DNA of 64,000 nt from Flavobacterium sp. 1355 (GTDB lineage Bacteria > Bacteroidota > Bacteroidia > Flavobacteriales > Flavobacteriaceae). Shown here in pieces: positions 1-7,566 of the stretch. Each line of letters opens with the position of its first letter. The stretch's first letter is position 1. The notes below the pieces were generated by a model. It was not told the DNA's origin. It worked only from the letters and a program-made list of their open reading frames with translations, and ran no database searches. The stretch is from assembly GCF_017833415.1 (NCBI RefSeq), contig NZ_JAFICC010000013.1:107338-171337 (forward strand), read 5' to 3'. Position numbers and translations under genes: made by a program.

Positions 1-1
1 A

Positions 2-277
2 GTAATTTTAACGACATTTTTTATCAATGCCAGTTTAAACAAAAAAGCCATTTTTGCTTTTATGATTACTTTTGCTGTCATGACGCCATTAGGTACCATA
101 GCATCTGCTTATTTACCCGTTTTAAATGATTATTATACCGAAATCACAGCCATTGTAATCGGTATTTTATTTCACATTTCATCCACCATTATTTTTGAAA
201 GCAGCGAAGGACACAAATTCAATGTCGCCAAAGTTTCGATGATCGTTCTCGGAATTTTATTGGCATTCTTTTTATAA
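2..277 (+). CDS. ZIP-family metal transporter, C-terminal fragment
   Basis: The gene enters from the left edge of the window; its frame is open from base 2 and only about 91 codons are visible. The visible part is hydrophobic, with three likely membrane segments, and ends with a charged loop containing SSEGHKFN followed by a last membrane helix. This arrangement resembles the C-terminus of Bacteroidetes ZIP-type divalent metal (zinc or iron) transporters of the inner membrane. The metal-binding helices with the HxxxE-type motifs would lie upstream and cannot be seen, so the family call rests on the tail alone. An internal ATG at 62 is unlikely to be the true start because the homologous hydrophobic reading continues upstream of it. 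Confidence 0.6.
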   Translation, partial: VILTTFFINASLNKKAIFAFMITFAVMTPLGTIASAYLPVLNDYYTEITAIVIGILFHISSTIIFESSEGHKFNVAKVSMIVLGILLAFFL

Positions 278-305
278 TCTGTGTACTACTCCTATTGTTT
301 ATAGA

Positions 306-395
306 TATCCTAACAGGTTTTTTCAACCTGTTAGGTATAAATTTACACATACTGAAAAAAAATACCTAACAGGTTGAAAAAAACCTGTTAGGATA
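306..395. repeat. Nested palindromic intergenic repeat
   Basis: Two 32-33 base arms (306-337 and 363-395) are reverse complements of each other apart from one extra A in the right arm, with 25 bases between them. Each arm is itself a palindrome built on CCTAACAGGTT / AACCTGTTAGG around a T or A run. The element lies between the end of the ZIP gene and the end of the convergent TonB-dependent receptor gene, where it could act as a bidirectional terminator or be a mobile REP-like element. Function is inferred only. Confidence 0.85.
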
Positions 396-448
396 CTAAC
401 TATTATATTTCTGTTTCAAATTATCTAATCATCTCATTGGCTAATTAT

Positions 449-2836
449 CTAATTTCCCGTTCTCTTTCTTTCTTCCTGATTTCCAAAATTACGTTCCTTC
501 ACATTAATCTTTTTGTTTCCAAAATTGTAAACCACAGATAAACGAACAAATCGGTTACTTTCATTTTGACTGTAAACTTGTTTTACACCATTTACAACCG
601 AAACAAAATCTTTTAAGTAAGAAGTATTAAATATATCATTGGCCAGAAATGCAACCTGTAATGTTTTATTTAAAAAATCCTGTTTGAAACCAATGTCAAA
701 ACTTGACATATATCCAACTTCATACAAACCATTTTTAAAAGGCGTACTGTAACTAAAATCAATTTGAAGTTTCGTGGTTTTTCCTAAAATAAAAGTATTA
801 TTTGTAGAAAAATCAATTTGCAGGCTGTTTGACGGTGTTGCGTTTATATCTTTTATAAATTCAGTTTTTGAGCCCAAAAAGTATAACGAATTTTCACTCT
901 GCCACCAGTCTGAAAAACCAGCTGAGTAACTTTCTCCCAGTCCATAATTCAAACCTTTAAAATAGTTTTCACGCGTGATAATCTGCGTGTTTGTTTCGGG
1001 AATTGAGGTGAATACAACGCCATATCCATTTGTAATTACATTCATAAAAATGCTCGTTCTCAGAATCTCTTTATACGAATGTGACAATTCAAAATTATCA
1101 CTAAATGAAGGTCTTAAAAAAGGATTTCCTTCAGAATAACTATTACTGTTAATATAAACCTTAAACGGATTCAGTAAATCAAAACGGGGCCTGTTGATTC
1201 TTTTTCCATAATTGAGACTAAAGCTGTTATTCTCGTTTTTCTTATATGAAGCATAAAATGTTGGAAACAATTTCAAATAATCATTTACATTTTCCTGGTT
1301 CAGCGTTTCAGAAAATCCGCTTGTTTGGGTATTTTCAATTCTTAATCCCATTTGAAGATTCCATTTTTCATTTATTTTTTTATCTCCGTTAATATAAATT
1401 GCCTGATTATTTTCAGTGTATTTAAATCGGTTAGATTGGTTTGGGTCTAATTCTGGCGTTCCTGTAGTATTATTGTAAAAAAGTACATCGCTCACACTAT
1501 TTGTAAAACTCATTTTTGCGCCATAAGATAAATTCAATGCCTTAAGCGGATGTTCCATATCTGCCTTGAAACTCCAGTTATCAATATCCTGATTCGAAAT
1601 ATTTCTCCCTGCCTGATTTACATCAACAAATTGCATATCGGGAGTATAATTATTGGCGATAAAGTCACGGTCGAATTTTGAACTGTAATTAAAATAATCC
1701 ACATCAAAAGACAACTTTCGGTTCAGAGAATCTAATTTAGTTATCAAATGCGCATTGTAAGTCTGGTTTTTAGATCCTTTATCAGTAAAGCTCTTATTCA
1801 ATGTTACATCCTTCAATTCATTTTGAAGATTATATTTTTCAATTCTGATATCTGAACCAAAATCCGGATTGTTCCTGTCATTCAAAAACTGAAAACCAAT
1901 TGTTGTCGACTTAGAAAAATCATAATCCAAAGCTAGTTTTCCCGAAAGATTTTCATCCTTAACTTTTGTTGTACTGCTCATTTTAGAAAGCCCGTCAGGA
2001 AAATACATTTTAAGAGATTCATCGGCATTTTTATAACCCGTTTTTCCGTTTACACTTGCAGAAAATCTAAACTTATTTTTATTGTAGAAAAAATTATTTC
2101 TCAAAGTATAAACACCATATTTATTCTGGTCATAAGAAGCCGTAGTTGTATTTTTCCAGGAATCACGCACTCCTTTTTTCATAATAATATTGATAAGTCC
2201 GCCAGTTCCGTCTGCTTCATATTTTGCGGGAGGATTACTAATGATTTCAATATTTTTGATATCACCTGCCGATATTGATTTTAAGAAATTATTCAGTTCC
2301 TCACCTGTTAATTCAATCAAACGTCCATCGATCATGACACGTGAAGTTCCTTTTCCTAATATCATAATCAGATCATTTTTTACAACCACCCCAGGCGCTG
2401 TATTAATCGCACTCAAAGCATCGCCTCCAGTTGTTGTAACATTATTTTCCAGATTATAAACCAAACGATCTGTTTTCTGCTCAATTGTTTTCTTTTTGGA
2501 CTGAATGACAACTTCGCCTAATTTTGTTGTGTTTTCCTTTAGAATAATGATCCCCAGATCGGTGTCTTTTTCTAATAAAAAATCTTTTTCATAATCAGTA
2601 AATCCCAAAAGATTAATTCCGATTTTATAAAAACCGTTTTTAAGATTCATTTCAAAAGAACCATCTTGTTTGGTTGTCGTTCCGTCTATAATTTTTCCTT
2701 CTGAGTTTGTTATAGAAACATCTGCCCATTCCAGAGAAGTTGTTTCACTTGTTATTTTCCCTTTTAATCTTAATTTTGACTGCGCAAAACAAAATAAAGG
2801 CAATACTAAAAAAATAAGGAGATTTGCTTTTTTCAT
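449..2836 (-). CDS. TonB-dependent outer membrane receptor
   Basis: The protein has 795 residues. A Sec signal peptide (about 1-18) is followed by a carboxypeptidase-regulatory-like beta-sandwich (about 22-100), a plug-like domain (about 120-220) containing GGLINIIMKKG, and a long beta-barrel with many aromatic strands. The layout matches the Bacteroidetes outer-membrane beta-barrel family (OMP_b-brl_3 type) rather than SusC, since no SusD partner lies next to it. The substrate cannot be deduced. The start ATG at 2836 gives a proper signal peptide. The AraC-type regulator directly upstream is on the same strand, and a terminator-like hairpin (2908-2952) lies between them, so the two are probably separate transcripts but may be functionally coupled. 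The annotated C-terminal tail after the barrel is charged, which is slightly unusual for an outer membrane protein. Confidence 0.85.
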   Translation of the reverse strand: MKKANLLIFLVLPLFCFAQSKLRLKGKITSETTSLEWADVSITNSEGKIIDGTTTKQDGSFEMNLKNGFYKIGINLLGFTDYEKDFLLEKDTDLGIIILKENTTKLGEVVIQSKKKTIEQKTDRLVYNLENNVTTTGGDALSAINTAPGVVVKNDLIMILGKGTSRVMIDGRLIELTGEELNNFLKSISAGDIKNIEIISNPPAKYEADGTGGLINIIMKKGVRDSWKNTTTASYDQNKYGVYTLRNNFFYNKNKFRFSASVNGKTGYKNADESLKMYFPDGLSKMSSTTKVKDENLSGKLALDYDFSKSTTIGFQFLNDRNNPDFGSDIRIEKYNLQNELKDVTLNKSFTDKGSKNQTYNAHLITKLDSLNRKLSFDVDYFNYSSKFDRDFIANNYTPDMQFVDVNQAGRNISNQDIDNWSFKADMEHPLKALNLSYGAKMSFTNSVSDVLFYNNTTGTPELDPNQSNRFKYTENNQAIYINGDKKINEKWNLQMGLRIENTQTSGFSETLNQENVNDYLKLFPTFYASYKKNENNSFSLNYGKRINRPRFDLLNPFKVYINSNSYSEGNPFLRPSFSDNFELSHSYKEILRTSIFMNVITNGYGVVFTSIPETNTQIITRENYFKGLNYGLGESYSAGFSDWWQSENSLYFLGSKTEFIKDINATPSNSLQIDFSTNNTFILGKTTKLQIDFSYSTPFKNGLYEVGYMSSFDIGFKQDFLNKTLQVAFLANDIFNTSYLKDFVSVVNGVKQVYSQNESNRFVRLSVVYNFGNKKINVKERNFGNQEERKRTGN

Positions 2837-2907
2837 GATTTCTAATTTTAACTTGTTCGATTAATTTGAAGCAAAGTTGCCTTAGAAAATCTCCGTACGC
2901 GACCGAC

Positions 2908-2952
2908 AAAAAAAGTCGAACCATTTTCTATCACAGAAATTGGTTCGACTTT
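2908..2952 (-). terminator. Terminator after the AraC-type gene
   Basis: Twelve-base arms (2912-2923 and 2941-2952, AAAGTCGAACCA and its complement) form a hairpin. Read on the minus strand it is followed by a run of seven T, the layout of an intrinsic terminator for the regulator gene that ends at 2992. Confidence 0.7.
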
Positions 2953-2991
2953 ATTGGCCATGAAGTACGACTTTTTACAAATAGTTTATTT

Positions 2992-4125
2992 TCAACTATT
3001 TCTGTAGGCTGTCGGTGTCAGATTTGTATATTTCTTAAAAGAAGTATTAAACGAAGATTTTGAATTGAACCCCACTTCGTATAAAATTTCAAGAACCGTA
3101 AGCTGGCTTTTCGACTGATCCTTTAAAATATTCATTGCTTTCTGAATACGGTATTCATTTACAAAATCAAAAAAATGCTGGTCAATATGATGATTAATCA
3201 AAATGGATAAATCCCGAACCGGAATATTAATCTGATTACTCAGTTCCTGAATAGTAAGGGATGGATCAAGAAAAGGTTCTTTTTCGGTCATATAGTATTT
3301 CAGTTCTGTTATCTGTCTTCTTATCAAATCGTTTTGCTCATTTGCAGACTCAGGCTTCTCCTCTACTTCTGGAAGGATATCTTTTGTAAGTTTCAATTTA
3401 GAATTAACTCCCCTGAAAAGTTCCGGATGCTTTAGTGCTTTCATTATAAACCAGCAGGTTATAAATAAGGCAATAGTGCCAACAAGAACATTTGCCCAAA
3501 GGAAAACTTCCCTAAAACCACTGTATCGTATTATATTTTTTAATGCTACAACAGAATGTGCCGCAAGAAAAACACATGTCATCTGAAAAAGCCATTTGTA
3601 AGTCGAAGTACCTGGATTGGTGTAATTTTCTAAATAGATTTCTTTGTATTTTTTCAAAATCAAAAATACACTCACAATATAAAATACATATTGAAATTCA
3701 ATCAAAATCTGAATAAAGTAAGTTTCAGACATTTGATTTAAAGGCCCAATAAAACTTCCTTCATCAATACTGATGTAAATTCTGGGAATAAAAAGCAAAT
3801 TGATAATTATAAAAGGGATCAGATGAACTAAATGTTTCCATTGTAATCTAAAATCAGAATAGCAGGCAGCCATCACATAAAGATAAAACGACGGCATTCC
3901 TAACAAACAGAAAGTCGATCTGAAAATCTCAAGATTCCTGTGATTCTCTGTATACATATACATAAAAAACCCGCTGAGATCAATAGCAGAGAATATAAAA
4001 AAGAAAGCAAATAAACGGTTAGCGAGTTTATTGTCGGTTTTAACAGTCAGCAGAAAAAATGCCATTAGCAAAGAAACAAAAACTGAAATCCGGGCTATCC
4101 CTTCTAATAAAACTAATTGATCCAT
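2992..4125 (-). CDS. Membrane-anchored AraC-family transcriptional regulator
   Basis: The protein has 377 residues. The first 215 or so contain about seven hydrophobic segments, and the C-terminal 100 residues carry two helix-turn-helix motifs of the AraC/XylS type (for example LTIQELSNQINIPVRDLS and LEILYEVGFNSKSSFNTSFK). This combination of a 7TM-like sensor with a DNA-binding domain is common in Flavobacteriia. It probably senses a signal at the inner membrane and controls nearby genes. The TonB-dependent receptor just downstream on the same strand is the most obvious target, but that is inference. The ATG at 4125 is the natural start, placing the first membrane helix at the N-terminus. 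Confidence 0.85.
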   Translation of the reverse strand: MDQLVLLEGIARISVFVSLLMAFFLLTVKTDNKLANRLFAFFFIFSAIDLSGFFMYMYTENHRNLEIFRSTFCLLGMPSFYLYVMAACYSDFRLQWKHLVHLIPFIIINLLFIPRIYISIDEGSFIGPLNQMSETYFIQILIEFQYVFYIVSVFLILKKYKEIYLENYTNPGTSTYKWLFQMTCVFLAAHSVVALKNIIRYSGFREVFLWANVLVGTIALFITCWFIMKALKHPELFRGVNSKLKLTKDILPEVEEKPESANEQNDLIRRQITELKYYMTEKEPFLDPSLTIQELSNQINIPVRDLSILINHHIDQHFFDFVNEYRIQKAMNILKDQSKSQLTVLEILYEVGFNSKSSFNTSFKKYTNLTPTAYRNS

Positions 4126-4271
4126 TTATCTCCTATTATTTAACAAATATAATATTTTACTTGTTCCAACAAGATTTACAAAGTGGTTTCATCAAAAGAA
4201 ATCATTCAAAAAAGATTTAAAATCATAGTGACTTTGCTTTCTGATTTTTCCCAAATTGCGATAAAAAAGTT

Positions 4272-4279
4272 TAATTTTG
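4272..4279 (+). promoter_or_regulatory. Possible -7 element upstream of murQ
   Basis: TAATTTTG matches the Bacteroidetes -7 consensus TAnnTTTG and lies 24 bases upstream of the murQ start. A TTG lies upstream but at a shorter spacing than the usual 17-19 bases, so the assignment is tentative. Confidence 0.4.
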
Positions 4280-4302
4280 GAGGATAACTATTTCAGTAAA
4301 AA

Positions 4303-5118
4303 ATGACCTTTACAAAAACAACCGAACAATCTTCAAAATACGAACATTTGGAGAAAATGTCAGTTCATGAACTGCTTACCAACATTAATAATGAAGACAA
4401 AACAGTTCCTGATGCAGTAGAAAAAGCCATACCCCAAATAGAAACCCTTGTAGCACAAGTAGTGACTAAGCTAAAGCTGGGCGGAAAACTATTTTATATT
4501 GGTGCCGGAACATCAGGACGTCTGGGTGTTGTTGATGCTTCTGAATGTCCCCCTACTTTTGGAGTTCCTTTTGATTTAGTAAACGGAATCATTGCCGGCG
4601 GTGACACTGCTATTCGTCGTGCGGTAGAAAATGCCGAGGACAATGCAACCCAAGCCTGGATTGATCTGCAAGCTCATAATATTGGTGCAAATGATGTTGT
4701 AATCGGGATTGCGGCTTCTGGTACTACACCTTATGTCATTGGCGGTTTAGAAACTTGTAACCAAAATAATATCCTTACGGGTTGTATTACTAATAATGCA
4801 GGAAGTCCATTGGCGTTGACTGCACAATTTCCTGTAGAAGTTGTAGTGGGTCCGGAATTCGTTACGGGAAGTTCGAGAATGAAGGCAGGAACAGCTCAGA
4901 AATTGGTTTTAAACATGATTTCTACTGCAGCTATGATCCAGCTTGGAAAAGTAAAAGGAAACAAAATGGTCGATATGCAGTTAAGTAATATCAAATTAGT
5001 AGATCGTGGAGTGAAAATGATCATGGGAGAAATTCCCGTTTCTTATGAAGAAGCTTCTGAATTATTAAAAAAATACGGCAGCGTGAGAAATGCAGTTGAC
5101 AACTTCAATAAAATATAA
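4303..5118 (+). CDS. murQ: N-acetylmuramic acid 6-phosphate etherase
   Basis: The protein has 271 residues. MurQ cleaves the lactyl ether of MurNAc-6-phosphate to give GlcNAc-6-phosphate and D-lactate in cytoplasmic recycling of cell-wall sugars. The SIS domain is clear: the sugar-phosphate loop GAGTSGRLGVVDASECPP (about 67-84) includes the expected catalytic glutamate near residue 81, followed by a second loop IAASGTTPYVIGG and the family signature TGSSRMKAGTAQK. The length is slightly shorter than the approximately 300 residues of the Escherichia coli enzyme because the C-terminal helical extension is reduced, which is usual in Bacteroidetes. It leads a co-directional run of five small genes (5139-7011) with short spacings, which may be one transcript. 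Confidence 0.95.
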   Translation: MTFTKTTEQSSKYEHLEKMSVHELLTNINNEDKTVPDAVEKAIPQIETLVAQVVTKLKLGGKLFYIGAGTSGRLGVVDASECPPTFGVPFDLVNGIIAGGDTAIRRAVENAEDNATQAWIDLQAHNIGANDVVIGIAASGTTPYVIGGLETCNQNNILTGCITNNAGSPLALTAQFPVEVVVGPEFVTGSSRMKAGTAQKLVLNMISTAAMIQLGKVKGNKMVDMQLSNIKLVDRGVKMIMGEIPVSYEEASELLKKYGSVRNAVDNFNKI

Positions 5119-5138
5119 TCCTTACATTCTACTTTAAC

Positions 5139-5603
5139 ATGAAAACAAAAATTCTGATTCTACTATTCTTATTAATTTCTGTATGCTCTTTTTCTCAGCA
5201 GCTTAGTTATCAAAAAGGTAAAATATTAGATTCAAATGGTCAAAAATTATCAAATGCCGAAGTGAAAAATTTATTGTCATCACAGCCTGAACTTTTAGCA
5301 ACATATAATGCAGGGAGAACAAAAAGCAAGGCCGGAGGGTTCCTTTTAGGATTTGGACTTGGTTTAACTGCAGCAGACTTAGTAGGAGGTCTAACACAGG
5401 ATATAAAATACCCAACTGCTCTAACTTATGTAGGTTTGGCAGCTACCTTAATTTCAATACCTGTTCTATCAGGACGCACAAAAAAAATTGAGTCTGCAAT
5501 TGATGGTTACAATAATTCATCTGCCGGGAAAGTTGGATTTTCGGTTGACAAAATGAGTCTCATAACAAATAGAAACGGAATAGGGATGCAACTATCTTTT
5601 TAA
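5139..5603 (+). CDS. Exported protein of unknown function
   Basis: I do not recognise this 154-residue protein. It has a Sec signal peptide (about 1-19, ending CSFSQQ), a glycine-rich hydrophobic central stretch (about 65-110, GGFLLGFGLGLTAADLVGG) that could be one or two membrane segments, and a C-terminus ending in LSF after beta-like alternation, suggestive of an envelope protein. It begins 20 bases after murQ and ends 2 bases before the next gene, so it is probably co-transcribed with both. Confidence 0.7.
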   Translation: MKTKILILLFLLISVCSFSQQLSYQKGKILDSNGQKLSNAEVKNLLSSQPELLATYNAGRTKSKAGGFLLGFGLGLTAADLVGGLTQDIKYPTALTYVGLAATLISIPVLSGRTKKIESAIDGYNNSSAGKVGFSVDKMSLITNRNGIGMQLSF

Positions 5604-5605
5604 AA

Positions 5606-5827
5606 ATGGCAACAAACAAACAGTTATTAGGAAAAGGAATTAAATATCTATCGGGTTCATTGCCTTTATTATTTATTGGGCCTTCGTTGATTTATAATGC
5701 ATTTATGAATCAGCACACCGCTTGGCATTATTTGGTATTAGGAATTGGTATCATTGCTTGTTTAAGTGCTATGTTTTTAATTTTTTATGGATTAAAAATC
5801 ATTATGAAAGGTTTGTTTAATGACTAA
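5606..5827 (+). CDS. Small two-helix membrane protein, DUF6095-like
   Basis: The protein has 73 residues with two membrane helices (about 15-32 and 40-62) separated by a short polar loop and a lysine-flanked end (KIIMKGLFND). It resembles the DUF6095 family of Flavobacteriaceae, which I recall as often lying close to murQ. Function is unknown. The start is 2 bases after the previous stop codon, implying translational coupling. Confidence 0.7.
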   Translation: MATNKQLLGKGIKYLSGSLPLLFIGPSLIYNAFMNQHTAWHYLVLGIGIIACLSAMFLIFYGLKIIMKGLFND

Positions 5828-5860
5828 TTTTCAATTTAATAAACCTGCAAAAACGATACT

Positions 5861-6433
5861 ATGGAAAGTCTGATCCACATTCAGAAAACATTTGAAAAAG
5901 TCATTTATATTGACAAAAAAATAAACAATCGGGAGTTTGAAGATTGTGTTTTTAAAAACTGTGATTTCTCGAACAGTAATTTTGCTTACAACAGTTTTTT
6001 AGACTGTGAATTTGTCGATTGTAACTTGTCAATGACAAGTCTGGCCGGAACTAGCTTAAAAAATATAACTTTTAAAAATTGCAAACTTCTCGGAATTGCT
6101 TTTAATGAATGTGATGATTTTTTATTTCAGGTTTATTTTGAAGAATGCAGTTTAGATTATGCTGCTTTTTCAAATAAGAAAATGCCAAAAACAAAGTTTA
6201 TAAATTCTTCTTTACGTGATGTTACTTTTATTGGCGTAAATTTAACCAGTTCTGTTTTTAATAATTGTAACCTTGAAGGAGCAATCTTTAATGAAACACA
6301 ATTAGCCGGAGTTGATTTTAGAACGGCTTATAATTACAAAATTGACCCGGAATTTAATCCGATGCGAAAAGCACAATTCTCAACTCAGGGAATTGAAGGG
6401 CTTTTAGACAAATACGATATTAAAATCATTTGA
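5861..6433 (+). CDS. Pentapeptide-repeat protein
   Basis: The 190 residues contain many tandem pentapeptides of the A(D/N)LXX type, seen here as CDFSNSNF, CNLSMTSLAG, SSLRDVTFIGVNL and CNLEGAIFNETQLAG. They predict a right-handed quadrilateral beta-helix over most of the chain. The repeats are rich in Cys, Phe and Asn. There is no signal peptide, so it is probably cytoplasmic. Some pentapeptide proteins mimic DNA and bind gyrase, others have no known role, and nothing here selects a function. It is followed 2 bases later by the DinB-like gene. Confidence 0.85.
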   Translation: MESLIHIQKTFEKVIYIDKKINNREFEDCVFKNCDFSNSNFAYNSFLDCEFVDCNLSMTSLAGTSLKNITFKNCKLLGIAFNECDDFLFQVYFEECSLDYAAFSNKKMPKTKFINSSLRDVTFIGVNLTSSVFNNCNLEGAIFNETQLAGVDFRTAYNYKIDPEFNPMRKAQFSTQGIEGLLDKYDIKII

Positions 6434-6435
6434 TT

Positions 6436-7011
6436 ATGAGTGCCGATAATTCCTATTTAGAAAGTGCAAAAAAGCAATTTTTATATTATAAAGCTTTAGG
6501 CGAAAAAGCCATGGAACAACTGGAGCCTGAACAGCTTTTTGTTGCTGTAAATGAAGATACTAATAGCATTGCTACAATCGTAAAACATATTTCGGGAAAT
6601 ATGCTTTCGCGCTGGACAGACTTTTTAACTTCTGATGGTGAAAAAGAATGGCGAAAACGAGATGCCGAATTTGAAAATGATTTGCAAAACAAACAAGAAG
6701 TTTTGTCTGTATGGAACAAAGGCTGGGATTGTTTTGAAAATGCGCTAAATGAACTAAAACCGGAACAACTTTCTGATATCATTTACATTAGAAATGAAGG
6801 CCATACAGTTATCGAAGCCATAAATCGCCAACTGGCGCATTATCCATATCATATTGGGCAGATTGTTTTTTATGCCAAACAATTGAAAAAAAGTGACTGG
6901 AGCAGTTTGTCAATTCCAAAAAATAAATCCGGAAGTTACAATGCCGAAAAGTTTGCCAAAGAGAAAGAAATTAAGAACTTTACCGATGATGAACTCAAAA
7001 GGCTAAAATAG
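6436..7011 (+). CDS. DinB-like DUF1572 protein
   Basis: The protein has 191 residues when started at the ATG at 6436; an in-frame TTG at 6430 is possible but would overlap the upstream stop codon. It has the four-helix-bundle pattern of the DinB/YfiT superfamily. Histidines in HISGN, and in the HYPYHIGQIVFYAKQLK segment that typifies DUF1572, are probable metal ligands. Related proteins are thiol- or metal-dependent enzymes or have no known role, so no reaction can be assigned. Confidence 0.8.
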   Translation: MSADNSYLESAKKQFLYYKALGEKAMEQLEPEQLFVAVNEDTNSIATIVKHISGNMLSRWTDFLTSDGEKEWRKRDAEFENDLQNKQEVLSVWNKGWDCFENALNELKPEQLSDIIYIRNEGHTVIEAINRQLAHYPYHIGQIVFYAKQLKKSDWSSLSIPKNKSGSYNAEKFAKEKEIKNFTDDELKRLK

Positions 7012-7074
7012 TCAAAATGACGGCTCTGGCCGCAAAGGAATTGAGCATTCTTAAAATACAACATACAATTAATT

Positions 7075-7446
7075 ATGAAAAAAATTATATTCTTACTTCC
7101 GTTATTGGCCTTAGTATCATGTTATAACGCAGAACACAATTGCAAGGATTTTAAAAACGGGAAATTTAAATTTGAATTTGAAGTAAACGGTGTAAAAAAA
7201 ACAACGATTTTTGAACGCAAAGACAGTATTGAAATTGAAACTTTTGATGGCAAAACCGATACATCTACCGTACGTTGGGTAAGCGATTGCGAATATATTC
7301 TGCAAAAAAAACATCCTAAAAATATGGCCGAAGAAAAGGCTATTAATATGAAAATCCTAACAACAACCAAAGATTCTTACACATTTGAATTTGGTATGGT
7401 TGGCTCTGAGGAAAAACAACGCGGAACGGTTGTTAAAATTGATTAA
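7075..7446 (+). CDS. Small lipoprotein of unknown function
   Basis: The 123 residues start with a lipoprotein signal peptide ending LALVSC (lipobox Cys at 16), which predicts an acylated envelope protein. The mature part is a compact, charged beta-rich domain with two further cysteines (HNCKDF and SDCEYI). I recognise it as a common Flavobacteriaceae small lipoprotein but know of no function. A strong terminator follows at 7467-7493, so this gene probably ends the transcript. Confidence 0.75.
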   Translation: MKKIIFLLPLLALVSCYNAEHNCKDFKNGKFKFEFEVNGVKKTTIFERKDSIEIETFDGKTDTSTVRWVSDCEYILQKKHPKNMAEEKAINMKILTTTKDSYTFEFGMVGSEEKQRGTVVKID

Positions 7447-7466
7447 ATCTGATTTATATACTATTG

Positions 7467-7493
7467 AAGCTCCAGTTTTTGGAGCTTTTTTTT
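7467..7493 (+). terminator. Intrinsic terminator
   Basis: The arms AAGCTCCA (7467-7474) and TGGAGCTT (7480-7487) are followed by a T run. It lies 21 bases after the small lipoprotein gene. Confidence 0.85.
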
Positions 7494-7566
7494 GAGATTT
7501 TTTTTTTAATGGTGTTTCTTTTACATTTCTATTTTTAATAGTAATTTAGAACTCTAATCTAACCAA

